From the NCBI GenBank assembly GCA_002900995.3, contig CM035307.1:3596001-3660000 (forward strand): a stretch of DNA of 64,000 nt, read 5' to 3'. The notes under the pieces are model-generated. The model saw nothing but the letters and a program-made list of their open reading frames with translations. It ran no database searches and was not told the origin of the DNA. The position numbers and the translations under genes are program-made. Source of the stretch: Ganoderma boninense. Taxonomy: Eukaryota > Basidiomycota > Agaricomycetes > Polyporales > Polyporaceae. Shown here in pieces: positions 12,072 through 23,336 of the stretch. Every line of letters begins with the position of its first letter. Position 1 is the stretch's first letter.

Positions 12072-12379
12072 GCTCCTCCTTCCACTCTCCATCTCAACCC
12101 AGTTCCCTACCTACACAGAAGGGCTGCTGTAGCACGAACAGTGAGTGATCTTGTGAGGCTGCATGTTAGCCACTCACACACTTTTGCCTCCTAGTGGTCT
12201 TTCAGGGAACATCTTGGAGTCAGCTCTAACCTAACTGGTGTTGTACATCACTTACGTTAAGATGCCGGAAGTTACACTGCACCCAGTTAATGATCATGTC
12301 CCCAAAGGCACTAGTGAGTAAATATATTACATTGATATTAACATCCAATCATGTTGAATACACTGTAGGACACCTGCGG

Positions 12380-13156
12380 CCACTCCCTGGGCATGCTCAC
12401 ATCTCCCCTCTGGCCTATGCTGGATCTGCATCAGGTAGCGGAAGGCAACACGTGCCCAATCTGTCAGATGGCAAACCTGTGCATCTCAAGAACCGGGATC
12501 CAAGGCTGCCTCAGCTGTTTGAGTTTGACAGCCATCTCTTGCTCAAACACATCAAGGACCATATTAACAAGGTCTACATCTACGTTCAAGATACGGATCC
12601 TGCCACATGCACTGCATTCTACAAGTACATCAGTCCTAAGTCGTACAAGATCCCAGAAGGCACAAGGCAAGGCATTGAGAAAGCTGGTAAGTTGCTCTTG
12701 ATCATGAATACGAGTAGCAATGTACTCATGCCACACAGGTTATGTTGTTCTCAAGTGAGGGGACTACATCTTTGCCTGCAACATGTAGGGCTCCAGCCTG
12801 CCAGAAGATGATGTCATCCAGGCATATGTCACTCCTGAGTATGTTCTCTGCCTGTTCTATACTACCAATATAATTCATGTTCCCATGTAGAGGCATACTG
12901 AAAGTCATAGACATGGAGAATTTTGTGAAGGTGCATGACGCAGCCCTGGGCAAGTGTCATCTCCATACTCCTGACAAGCCTGTGCTTGTTGACGATGAAT
13001 ATGTTGGTGGAGTTGCATGAGAGCGGAGTCCTCATGCAGTCCCCATCAGCAAAGCAGCTCGTTGCTACACTGTAGGCCAGTCCTACCAGACACAATGCAA
13101 ACTGGCAGCACCCACCCTTAGAGCTAAGATGCTTGATCTGGAGGAGCCTACAGAGC
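12380..13156 (+). pseudogene. Decayed copy of the gene family seen at 28016-30561
   Basis: The segment YIYVQDTDPATCTAFYKY followed by IPEGTRQGIEKAG matches IFWQDTDES ... IPEGSRKGMQSAG of the minus-strand gene at 30561-28016, with an intron at the same place right after the AG residues (GTAAGT at about 12686 to CACAG). After that intron the homologue continues GY(I/V)(I/V)L, and this copy then hits two stops (near 12769 and 12789). A later stretch (about 12900-13156) stays partly open with one more stop. The copy ends where Helitron sequence begins at 13157. Function of the family is unknown. Confidence 0.6.
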
Positions 13157-14865
13157 ACTTGGTTGAAAGTGGGCCATTACTGGCAGGTGACGATTGATGA
13201 GGAACAGTGGTTTTGATGACTTATATTGATGCTTTTATTATATAACAATAATACTATATATACTAGATAAATATGTGTATACTGTTGTGTACTATGTACT
13301 TCCTGTTAACACTATAGTATTGTTCCATATAAAATATAATTACTATACTGAATAACATTTATATATATACATCTTGTATATACCACAATCTATCCAGCTT
13401 TTATCATATTATCTTTGATATAGCTACTCAGCAAGAGTGTACAGATATGTAATATTACAATATTGCTCTTATAGCAATGTATATATCCATGTTGTTATAT
13501 TGACTGTTTCAATATATTTTATACTGAGTTGTATAATTTACAAGTACTCTAAACACTAGTATATATGTATTGATATTAAAGAAAGAAATATTACACATAA
13601 TATGTATATCACACACTGCTCACAAAATTGTTGTATAAATAAGAAGACTGGCTGAATATCTTTTATGCTTCAATAGATCTTTGGATGACATATTAACAAT
13701 GTTGCCAATGTACTCTGTTTCTTCTCCCATTTCAAACCCATCATTATACCAAATTTCACCTGATTTGTCTACAATTTTGGCTACAAAGTGATTGGGAGCA
13801 AAGTACACAATTCCACACAATCTGTATAATTGTTGGTGACCTGGAATAGTTATTTGACTTTCTACTTCAATTTTTAGCTTGTAGACAATACATGATACAA
13901 ACTTGGGAGCCTCTACATAAGCAAGCTGCTTAATCATAGGTCTTGCACAGTTGGGACAATTCTTTTCAGACTGTTGGGTAAAGTAAGCCTTGAGCCATAG
14001 GTTGAGTAGTCTATCCTTGTATGAGCCCATTTTGTTGACTTGATTCTTCCATATAAACTTGTCAAACAAGAACATTGTCATGTTCAACATTGTAGCTGGG
14101 CTTTTGTGGCAACAGCTCCGGCATATGTACTGTTTGCTAAGGGTGCTCTCAGATGTGTTTAGCAGCTTTTGTCCCAAAGCATATACATCAATGCCTTCAC
14201 TTCCTGCAAAGCCAAGTGCTGGGTCTTGTTGGCCAATATGCTGTCTAATGATGTCTTTGCCAGCTCTCAGGGTGTGCTGTGGATCAGGACCAGTGCACTG
14301 ACTCAATATGTCACCAATATACTCCAGCATTGAATTACTGTGTTGTATATTAGCATTCCATCCTTGCTCACATTCAGTATAAACAGCTAGCAATATAGTA
14401 AGAAGGGCATCATATGCACAACTATGACTGTTCCCAAGGAAACCCTTTGAACTTGTGTGCCTGTGCACTGCTGTTGTGTTTGGGCAATCTTCACCTTTTT
14501 CACTTGCCTTGGTTGCTCTCCAGCACAGCTTTATCCTCCTCTAGAGCTCGTTTGTCTCTCTTCAGTCCAGTGTCATTGCTTGTAGTAGTAGTGTCTGGGA
14601 GGCCTTGGCTGGAACATAGTATTATGAGGGCTGGAAACACATTTTGTTGGGGCCTTTTTTATAGGCTTGATCCAGTCTTGTTGCAGGAATGATTTCCCAG
14701 CCAATGTCTCATCCACTTTTCAATAGGAAAGGGTTAGCATCTGTCCAGCTTGAGATCCTTATCGCATGCCGCTGGAACATACCTTCTCCCTCCACTGTCT
14801 GAAAGAGTGCACAAGTTCTACCCTAGTAATGCCTGTCACCTTGGTGATGACTTTCCATGTATCTC
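13157..14865 (-). mobile_element. Helitron fragment, 3' end, minus orientation
   Basis: The sequence is the reverse complement of the 3' part of the Helitron at 49061-50777 with few differences, including the AT-rich 3' tail and the terminal CACTTTCAACCAAG. It is cut on its 5' side by the run of N at 14866. Outside both 3' ends the flanks diverge right after CAACCAAGT, which fixes the 3' boundary of the family. Confidence 0.85.
13620..14468 (-). pseudogene. Helitron C-terminal cysteine-protease-like domain
   Basis: This encodes the C-terminal domain of the Helitron protein: NSHSCAYDALLTILLAVY with the candidate nucleophile Cys, two zinc-type clusters (CRSCCHKS and CPNCARP), then FAPNHFVAKIVD with the candidate His and IWYNDGF with the candidate Asp/Asn. 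The order Cys-His-Asp fits a papain-fold (USP or ULP-like) peptidase, which some fungal Helitrons carry; this assignment is inference from motif order. The frame is open for 282 codons. Just upstream (about 14438) an extra G relative to the + strand copy shifts the frame, so it is disconnected from the helicase. Confidence 0.75.
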
Positions 14866-14965
14866 NNNNNNNNNNNNNNNNNNNNNNNNNNNNNNNNNNN
14901 NNNNNNNNNNNNNNNNNNNNNNNNNNNNNNNNNNNNNNNNNNNNNNNNNNNNNNNNNNNNNNNNN
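14866..14965. other. Assembly gap of 100 N
   Basis: Exactly 100 undetermined bases, the conventional length for a gap of unknown size. It separates the Helitron fragment from the 200-bp left flank of the KDZ element, so the order across it is an assembly decision. Confidence 1.
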
Positions 14966-15165
14966 CGCTGTTTGCCACGCTGGAGTATACGGCCAGTTGT
15001 TTCCACAGGGATATAGCAGAGAAAGATTGCAGTAAAGGATAGAAAGCTGGTTAGATGTTAATAAAATGCACTGATAAATATAAGCGAAACATTACTTACG
15101 TGACGATTCATCATAGTGGATTTGGTTTGAAGACGACAGAGCCGCGACGGCGACATCGTTATAAC
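14966..15165 (-). pseudogene. Left flank of KDZ insertion: partial exon of a split gene
   Basis: On the minus strand the bases next to the KDZ element read as an open exon (DVAVAALSSSNQIHYDESS) that ends at a good donor, GTAAGT near 15099. On the other side of the element (27894-27960) a minus-strand exon ends in frame with SDDDVCMDGGYN. If the element and one copy of GTTATAAC are left out, the two exon pieces are in the same frame. The gene may be the 3' part of the 28016-30561 gene, reached through an intron starting at the GTAAAC that overlaps its stop region. The join is inferred. Confidence 0.45.
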
Positions 15166-15170
15166 AGCTG

Positions 15171-15517
15171 CTGTTGTAGTTCTGATACATCATATTACGG
15201 ACAATAGCCTGGGGCGTTTTACATCATATTACGGCTGCATTATGATGTATCATGTGCGCTCCGGGCCTTGCCCGGTTCTACGGCACGCGTGCGCGGTGCT
15301 TCTATCGGCTTTTCGGCAGCCTTCCTAAAGCGGTAGACTGCACTCCCTTCGGTGCGCGCGTGTTTCCGGCCATCCCGGCAAAGAAGAATACACCGTGTTT
15401 GGTAATCTCAGCTTTTTCGAGGGCGCCTGTGCGTACTCCTCCTCGTATAGCTTCCTAATGGGACGTTGGGGCGCGCGCACCAGGCGGGATAGCCGCGCGC
15501 ATCCGCGCGCACCTCCC
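15171..15517 (+). repeat. KDZ left terminal inverted repeat
   Basis: The 347-bp repeat starts CTGTTGTAGTTCTGATACAT and ends CGCGCACCTCCC. It differs from the right copy at a one-base indel and a couple of substitutions. Within it, 15183-15252 is a 70-bp near-palindrome bounded by TGATACATCAT and ATGATGTATCA, and ACATCATATTACGG occurs twice as a direct repeat, features suited to transposase binding. The inner half is rich in GCGCGC. Confidence 0.9.
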
Positions 15518-15943
15518 GCGCATAAATCAATGAGTTACTCTTGGTTCTAGGCGTGCAGTATATTTCCATATGCCCGTGGATGTGCTGCGCGTAGGCACAC
15601 ACGCCGCAGGCGAGGACCCGCGATATACCACACAACTTGTCCCGCAACATACCACACACCTTGTCAAGACATTAACTAAGTATATTATGATAAGAGCCAG
15701 GTGGCGGAGATACATGGGCGGCAGCAGTGATACAGGACAATAATGGGGTGCGGGGGAAGATGGGAGAGCAGGGTGGGGGTGATGACATGAGCATGGTCAA
15801 GGCGATATGGGACTAGATACGCAAAGAAGTGAAGGTGAAGGCGGGCCAGGTGCACTGCAAGGTAAGGGGGAATGGAGACGTGTCTAGGTGGAGAGTAGCA
15901 TACCTCCGATGGTGTCTCCGCCTACGCGCAATTCGACCACGCC

Positions 15944-18900
15944 TTAGCGGCGGCGGCGCTTCTCCGGCTGGGGTGAATCCTCGGGCTCTTCTAGATGACG
16001 ACGCTTCCTACAAATGGTAGCGCGTGAGTATTCTGAAGCCGTGCAAGGGTGGGGTACACACCGTTCATTGCCAGCCCAAATCGCCATTTGGGCGATCACC
16101 CACGCTACATCCTTCACCGCGCCGTTCCAACGCTCGTGGGTCCTAACGTCGTAGCCATCGCGCAAAGTATCCGCGGCTTGAAGACCCCACCAAGCGAGCG
16201 AGAGTAGCACGATGCGCAGGCCGTTCTTACCCGGTTTCTTCAGCACATCCCAGTCTCCATCCCCGCCGATGACCAGAACATCAGCGTCGTCGCGCTCGCG
16301 CCACTCAGGCTGAAGGGCACTCCACCAACTCCACCACTGCTCTCCGAACGCGTGGACGTCGTTGATAATCGGGACCTTGGCCACATTCGCGCGCAGGACA
16401 CGCAACCAGTGGTGCACTTGTTCCGGACGGTGTTGAGTGCCGTAACCTTTTGTCTGGATGACGCGTTAGGGTTGCGGCCTGTGGAAATGCGAATGAACAC
16501 TTACTGATGTCTCCCATTTGTATGCACGCTCGACAACCGTCCACCACTCAGCAGCCGCCATGAAGCTACCCCCAAGCTGCGACCGCCTGTGGTCCATCCA
16601 ATCAAACGTCTGGCGCATCCATTTCGGCCACCCATTTTCATCAAGAACGATCCCGCTGCCGCCGGAAGCATTGGGCGTCGAAGGCTCAGCCTGGAAATCA
16701 TCGATGGCCGTCATCGCCTGATCCTCCGGACGCTGGACAGGTTGTAGCGTGAGGGATACGGCTTTGGGAAGAGCGGCATGCTCCCCCGCATGGGGCGATG
16801 AAGGGGGAGAAGTTGCGGATGGGCCAAGCGCCGGCGAGTCTGCCAATGAAGGTCTGTCCTCCATCCCATTCGACACAGCGTGATGAGATCCCAGCGTGGT
16901 CTGATTGGATGGGGGCGCAAGGTCTGTGTCAGACCGTTGTGGCACAGCATTAGAGGGCGGCGGGAGGGCGGTCGATCAGGCATGGGCCCAGCGAGTGGCG
17001 GCCGAGTGGAAGGCTCAGCGGAAGCAGAGGAGCCGAGGAGGGAAGGCTGATTGGAGTCGGAAGCAGGGGAGGCATTGGTCGGGGCAGAAGTGGAGTCGTT
17101 GAGTCGCGAAGAGCGCCGAGGAGCGATGGTGGGGGAGGAGGAGGAGGAGGAGGAGGAGTCGGCCGGTTTAGCAGTGCCGCCCTTGCCGCCTTTTCCGGCA
17201 GAGGCCGAAGGGCAGCCGAAGACGCTATGGAGTAGCGCCCGGCTGATAATGCGACCGCAGAACGCATCGCGCTCGTACTCCGTCGATCTTCCGAAGAAAT
17301 ACAGCTGCTGGCGGCGCACTGCGGGATCGAGGTTGTTAAAGAACTCGATAACGGATTTGTGCAGCGAGAACGAGTCAAGGAGCGGGATCACTGCGCCACT
17401 TGGGACCAGATCTCCCGCGAGAAGCTGGTCATTGACGCCGTTGTCTTCTTCAAGTTCGTCTTCATCTTCATCCTCCCACTCCTCATCTTCCTCCTCTTCG
17501 CTCTCCGTCTCCACCGCCATTTCTGAATCCTGGTGAGAAGCTTTCCGGCGGCGCTGCGTTCCCGACTTCTTCGTACTGACTGGCGCCTTGCCTCGCTGAG
17601 ACGCGTTCTTGGTCCTCGTCCCCGCAACTTGAGTCACCGGCATCGATATCGGCGCCGGTGCACCCGAAGACGGCAACCTGCCTGGCAGGTCAAGGGCGGG
17701 CAAAGCGGGGGTCGACGATGAGCTGGTTGGAAGCGCGAGGAGGTCCGTCCGCTGGGCCTGGGTGAGGGGATTCGACCTTGACGGTGTACCGGGAAGTGAC
17801 CAGCCTGCAGCAGCCGGGGTGCAGGTTCGCGCCCTCCCGAGACGCGCTTCTCTAGCTGCAAACTCTGAAACAGGCAGGTGAGTCACGCTGCATTCCCTGT
17901 TATACGCGGCAGTACTAACCTTCAGTATGTGACAAGAAACGCGTGAATGACCCCATGACATGCATCTTGAAATGGTCTCCCTCCGACAGATGCCACGGCA
18001 GGGGGACCTGTCCGCGCGTTTTCCCCGCCGTCACTCTATTAATTGTAAGCTCAAAACTTGAACGTACATACCCACAGAGGCAGGTTACGTACATTTTCAG
18101 CTGGAACTCGCGCGGCCCGTCTGTGTTTGGTATGCCTGCGATAAGGGTAAGGTAGAATCCGGTCTTCTTCCTCAAGTAGTCCAACATTGGCTGCATGACA
18201 CGCGCCATCCCCTCTCTTGCTCTGCGTAAGTCGCACGTTAGAACTGAAAATAGTGAAATGAGCCCGCTGACTTACAGCTCCTGGGCGGTTGCAGGCGCGT
18301 CCTCTTCCGTCCCGGCCTCCCCAGAGTCAAGGGCCTCCTCGGCTGCCATCATCTCCTCTAACTCAGCCTCCAGCTCATCCACGACATTTTGGGGCTCCTC
18401 CAGCAAGAGTTCTCTGGCAATTTGGCACCGGAACGCCATTTTGTGAGTATCCGCGAGCCCCGCCTTTGGCCACTGCTTGTTGAACTCCGCGTCGACGGCG
18501 ACCTTGTGCTTGCCCATGTAGAATTGTGGGAGAGACATCTTGCGCGTCGCAGGGGCGGGGGCGACTTGCTGGAAGAGCTCGCGCAGGATGGCTGCCCACG
18601 GGTCCTTGTCCGCGCGTTTCATTGCGGTACGGCGATAGCGCATGTGTGCTTGAATGCGCTTCAACATAAGTGAGCATCAGTTCATCGGGCACTCGATTCT
18701 ACAATACCACTTACCTGCTGCGTTTGCTCTATGATTTTACCCTTTTCTGCCAGCGCTTGCTCCGTGTTGAAGCCTGCTGGCTCTACCAGGTCGTCATCGT
18801 CGCCGGGATCTTCGCTGAATGGCAGGTACCACGGGAACCTTTCCCAGTACTCGGCGAACAGGTTCTCCCAGAATTTCTTCTGGGGCGCTCGGGAAGCCCC

Positions 18901-19089
18901 TTGGAGCTCAGCAAAGGCGTCCAAGTATTCGCCCAGAAACTCGTATCGTTTTGCGGTGAAAATGGTTGGATGGCCGGACTTCCCACCTTTCTGTGACTTC
19001 TTGCTCTTCCGACGAGAAGCGGTGGCCTTCGACATCTTTGGGGCGACAGTGTTGGCATCAAGAATCTCGAAGTCGATGCTGGAAGCCAT
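15944..19089 (-). CDS. KDZ-linked protein of unknown function (WGWW..LQP..WR family)
   Basis: Reads downward from MASSIDFEIL at 19089 through about seven exons. Exon 1 has a basic start (SKKSQKGGKSGHP) and FTAKRYEFLGEYLDAF. Exon 2 (about 18640-18280) has KMSLPQFYMGKHKVAVDAEF. Exon 3 has MQPMLDYLRKKTGFYLTLIAG. A long middle exon is low complexity (acidic and Ser runs). The last exon has FGEQWWSWWSALQPEWR and ends in a basic tail at 15944. These conserved blocks occur in many agaricomycete hypothetical proteins; I recall no assigned activity. The frame changes at about 16950-17000 inside the low-complexity stretch with no clear intron, either an indel or an unseen small intron. Divergent from 19277. 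Confidence 0.7.
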
Positions 19090-19276
19090 GGGGTGCAGCT
19101 AGTTCGCGCGCGAGCTCAGAAGGTGTGTGGTGCCTTGTTCGACTTCGCCTGCGCTGCATGTGGGTCGGAACCTGAATGTAAACACGCGGTGCTAGGCGCC
19201 GAGGCGTTCCACATAGACCTCCATCCCCCATCCATCCCCCCTCCCACGATCCCCTGTCGTCTCTCCTCCTCCCGCC
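19090..19276. promoter_or_regulatory. Shared intergenic region of two divergent KDZ genes
   Basis: Only 187 bp separate the start codons at 19089 (minus) and 19277 (plus), so the two genes probably use one bidirectional promoter. A C-rich tract (CCTCCATCCCCCATCCATCC) lies at about 19220-19240. No TATA box is obvious. Confidence 0.5.
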
Positions 19277-20438
19277 ATGGCCACTGAACAAGTCTGCCGC
19301 GACTGGGATGCGACCGCCCGATCCCTCGGCCTTACCCCCAAGCTCGATGCTAAGGGCCTCGTCGTGCCGAACGACGTCCCCGAGGATCCCAACCTTCCGG
19401 ACCGCAAGACCAAGATATACGTTGTATGGGTCGGTCGCGCAGTGGGCCTGTTCTACAATTGGTAAGGCATACTTCCCGCTTCATTCTTAATAAACCTGAA
19501 CGCCTCTCGCAGGGGCCTCGCAAGTGCCATGGTTTGTCGCTTCAGCGGCGCCGCCCACAAGAGCTACTACGGGTTAAGGAACGCACGTGCTGCTTGGGAG
19601 CAAGGGCCTGTTAGCAGCAAGCCTTGGTGTCCACCGAGTCCCCGATCTGCGCGACCCACCCCGAACCTGCCCCCGGTTGCTGGTCCTCCCCAAGACGTCG
19701 AAAACCAGGACGACGATGGAGAAATTCCCGACGGCCTCGAGTGCGCCACATGCGCCCCCCCCATCCAGGTTCCCATCTCTCGGGCCGCCCTCCGCGACAT
19801 GAATCGCTACCGCGACGGCGACACCGATTCCACAGTCTCATCGGCCTCGTCCGTCACGCTCACTGCTCCGTCCTGGATGTCTTCGGGCACCCTCACGCCG
19901 CGCGTTGTTTCAACGCCCCAGCTCACGCCCTCCATGGCTAACCTCTCTCTTGGCGAGAAGTACACCCATGTTGACCACATGCTGCTGAGCATGGCAGCGC
20001 TGACGTTTGCCTCTAGCTCGCAATCCTCGGCGCGGACGCGCTCTGCGGTGGAGGCGCACACCTATACCCTTACTCCGATGCCTGTCAACCCGCACCCAAG
20101 CTCCCGTCGTTCTTCCGGGGCGCTGATGCGGGAGCTTTTTGCCCCGAACACAAGGGAGAAGGGAGACCCCGTGTGGGTCATCGTCCGAGGCGATCGGCCT
20201 GGCGTGTATATCGAATAGTACGCTAGTTGACATGTTTGCTGCATGCGATGCACCGCTGACCTCGCCTTCCTGCAGCTATAACGCCCTTCAAGCTGCAGGC
20301 TTCCATCCGGCCATGAAGATGGTGGATTTTAAGTCACTGAGCCACGCCTGCTTGTACTTCGTGCAGCAGTACATGTGCGGGCATGTGGGGGTCCCCGTCT
20401 TTGTCGAAGACGACTCAGAGGACAGCGAGTCTGTCTAG
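19277..20438 (+). CDS. Protein with two viroplasmin/RNase H1 N-terminal-like modules
   Basis: Three exons (19277-19461, 19513-20217, 20276-20438) give an unbroken 350-aa protein. The first module, about residues 42-90, reads KIYVVWVGRAVGLFYNW then CRFSGAAHKSYYGLRNARAAW, the pattern of the small nucleic-acid-binding domain shared by RNase H1 N-termini and caulimovirus viroplasmin. Each intron splits one copy after the G-(L/V)-(F/Y) turn: the second module (about residues 285-335) reads DPVWVIVRGDRPGVYIE, then AGFHPAMKMVDFKSLSHACLYF. The linker is Ser/Thr/Pro-rich. No RNase H catalytic domain is present. In RNase H1 this domain binds RNA-DNA hybrids, so a role in binding hybrid or double-stranded nucleic acid is a reasonable guess. 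Confidence 0.8.
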
Positions 20439-20587
20439 ATCTGGGCCACGTAGTCATTACGTTGTATGCGAAGCCAATCCTTATTGTTCCGCGGTGTCTT
20501 TGTCAGGTCCCTGTAACAATGTCATATGTCTGTGCATTCGGAAAAACAAATAGTGTGTGATATCTGAAGCAATAGACATCTATGAAA

Positions 20588-21328
20588 CTAGGCAACCACG
20601 GCGATATCAAGGCGTGCCTCTATGGCTGCCATCGCATACAAGACTTGGAAGGTAATAGAAGTCATCTCCTTCCAGAATGCCTCCACGGCCTCAACCGAAA
20701 GGCGCTCAAATAATTCCCCAGCCAATACCCGTTCGAACTGGTTTAGAATTTCATCTCCTCGTGAGATGAATTCCTCCTGGCGATGAATAAACTGCACGGC
20801 CTCTTCGGGTGACGCGGTGCGCAGCATCGCGAATTCCTGCCTGACGTTCTCGCGGAACTCGCTCGTCGGCCGAAAGCCCCAGTCTTGAAGCGCGCAGTTG
20901 AGAGCCTCCACCTCCGTGATAAACTCTGGATCGATGCTGGGCCCGAATGGAAGGCTGAATGGGCCAGCCCTTGACAATGTAAACTGTAAGGACGAGGACA
21001 ACGTCAACGCTGCTGTAGATGCTTACTGGCGACGGCATCCTTGAGAACAAGAAGGTTTATCGGCCTCGGTAGCGGTTGAATTTGTTTCCCGCCGCCCCGA
21101 GTTGGTTCCTTGAGAGGGCGCGGGCGCAACAGACCCACAGCGGGACGTTGCTTGTGTGCGTCGCTCGCTGTAGTGTATCGTTAAAGAGTAGCTTTGAAGT
21201 TTGGTAGTATGAATTCTGACACACCTTTTTTTCTTCTCATGGTATCTGCGGTTACGAGCTTGTCGAAGCAATCGCTGTCGCTCGTGTGGATCCATGCCTT
21301 CGTCCAAAGTGAGGGGATGAGTAGTCAT
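20588..21328 (-). CDS. Small protein with a bZIP-like basic region
   Basis: The start at 21328 gives MDPHERQRLLRQARNRRYHEKK, like the (R)xARNRRYxEKxK basic stretch of many agaricomycete bZIP-like proteins. An intron (about 21224 to 21160) appears to lead to a Ser/Thr-rich segment, and a second (near 21020) to the long last exon, which reads GPSIDPEFITEVEALNCALQDWGF and ends in a helical stretch (EEAVQFIHRQEEFISRGDEIL). No leucine zipper is clear. It lies inside the KDZ element between the viroplasmin-like gene and the dioxygenase gene. DNA binding is inferred from the basic region only; exon joins are approximate. Confidence 0.5.
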
Positions 21329-21588
21329 AGCAGATTGCGACTCAATCAGCGTTTGAAATCGCGCCGCAAAGAAGCCGAAGCGCCGTCTCCGTAGGGTCTG
21401 GAGTGCGTCTTATGGAGCGTCTTACATCCAGCCTGGAACGCATCTTACACACCGTCTTACAGCCCGCGCGTCTGACATCGCGTCTTGGGGTCTCTGAGTC
21501 GCATAATGATACTGAGTGCACGCCCAGGCAGCGCCACTGCAGCCCCCATGATACAGGCGGGGAAGAAAAAACCGTTACTGCTTGCTAT

Positions 21589-23336
21589 CTACGATACACT
21601 GACACCCTCTCTCCCGCGGAACAACTCCGACCATTTACTAAAAACCTTTACGCCTTCTTCCCAGCGCTCCCTCGCAGACTGCATGAATCGCCCCCCCGCG
21701 CATGTGAAGGCCTTGAAGCTCTGATGACCGCACTGGACCCAGCGGAAGAGGCCGCCAGAAGAGTATTGAACAAACGAGTAGCGGAACTCGTTCTCGGGGT
21801 CGTAAAGGCGAGTGTTGGAATGCTTGAGTAGAGCGGAGGGAATGAGGATTGTCGAGCCGGGTGGGAACTCAATTACCAACTTCAAATCCCACAGTACGAG
21901 ATGGCCGCCGAGCGCGGGGTCGAAATTTCCAATCGCGGTGATGGCGCACCACCCATTGGCAATGTTGAGGTGATCAGTATGCCCGTAAGCAACTGTCTGC
22001 GGGCCGACGTTGAACGTAGCGGCGGCGAAGGGGTTTCTGGGGAAGTTGCGCCGTAGCGATGGGTCGTGGTCGCAAAGCTCGGCGAGATTGGATTCATACA
22101 TATCGTACATACGCGGGTTCAAGACATGCATGATGGCTGGATTATGCTCAGCCTCAACATCGACGACTGGGGGCGTAGATGGGCACACTCACAACTTCCG
22201 AAGTTCGCGATGCGATGAATTGCACGCTTGTTCATGATGGCGTCCAGGACAGCTTGGTTATGGGCGGTTTGTGCCAGGTTGCTGACACGCTGCAGGCGCG
22301 TCAGCGTGAGCGGAAACGTCAGTGGGTGGAGCGTACCTGCTGGCCGCCGCCGTACGAAATGCCACATGCTACAGCATTGAAATCTCCCCGCCGATGCTCC
22401 CGCTGCGATTTGTTGAAATGATAGTGATCTCCGAGAAACTTGAAGATGGGAATCAATTGCTCATTGACCTCGTGCCAGTTGTCGTCCATCGGGCACCCGC
22501 CGAGTGCCGCGATTAATTCCTCCGAGCGGGTGAGGATCGGGCGGCATGTCCTGTGGGAAACATGCGTAACTGCTCGCCGCCACTGTCTGTCAAGGCACGC
22601 ACCGACCATCCCATGGCACATATGTGCACCCCCGAGCTTCCCAGTCCTCCCGCGACAACGGCCGCACATCCTCCTCCGTCTGGGCCAGGCGATGGCCAAT
22701 GAAGCCGGTCGACGCAACACGTACATCCTCCATACTCAAAGACATGTCTGTGCGGATTGGCGCGCCTCCCGTCGCCCGGATCTTGGAGTTGTCGTTGGTG
22801 AGGACTTCCGCGATCGAGCGCGGATCTTCAGGTGCATCTTCAGGGGCACGAAGGGGGGCGGCATTCCTCCAACGTTTTATGGCAGCCCCCTTCAGCTGCT
22901 TGAGTCCGCTTTGTCCTTGCGCCTGTGCTTGAGCCAACCGCTTCGCGCGGCGCCGATCGTGCGACGACTTCTTGGCCTTGCCTTTCGCAGTTGCAAGAGC
23001 AACGGGGGTGGGCGAAGATGAGGTTGACGGGGTAGAGGTGGGCTGAGTTGAAGGCAGGGAGCGTGTCCGAATGTGTTGACGGGGGCCCGACTCTGAGTCC
23101 GGCAAGGCGTCTAGAGGGGAAAGGGCGTCAACGTCGAGAAGGGCGCCGTAGGCGCTGGAGACCATAGGGGAGGGCGGGGGCGTTCCGACCAGCGAGTCGT
23201 CCGCATCAGCCGTGATACCCTCGGACTTAATGAGGGCGGCATCATAGCGTTCTTGAAGGCTGAAGTCCAGGGGGGCATATATAGGCAGCCCGATCTCCGA
23301 GACCCAGGGCGAGAAGATTCTCGCTCCGCGTGTCTA
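21589..23336 (-). CDS. TET/JBP-type 2-oxoglutarate/Fe(II) dioxygenase
   Basis: The last exon holds the double-stranded beta-helix core: AYGHTDHLNIANGWCAITA with the H-x-D iron pair (about 21970-21981), GGHLVLWDLKLVIEFPPGST, LLKHSN with the distal iron His (about 21820), and RYSFVQYSSGGLFRW with the Arg expected to hold 2-oxoglutarate. All key residues are present. Upstream exons include RGDFNAVACGISYGGGQQ, SEELIAALGGCPMDDNW and an N-terminal basic region (KGKAKKSSHDRRRAKRLAQA). The order is typical of the fungal TET/JBP family expanded with KDZ transposons; characterised relatives oxidise 5-methylcytosine in DNA. The start is uncertain: the frame is open to an acceptor at about 23336, and the first exon was not resolved. 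Divergent from the transposase. Confidence 0.85.

Noticed and set aside
15252..15458. 68-aa frame in the KDZ left repeat, repeated at 27600-27806
   Set aside because: It exists twice only because the terminal repeats are duplicated; no other sign of coding.
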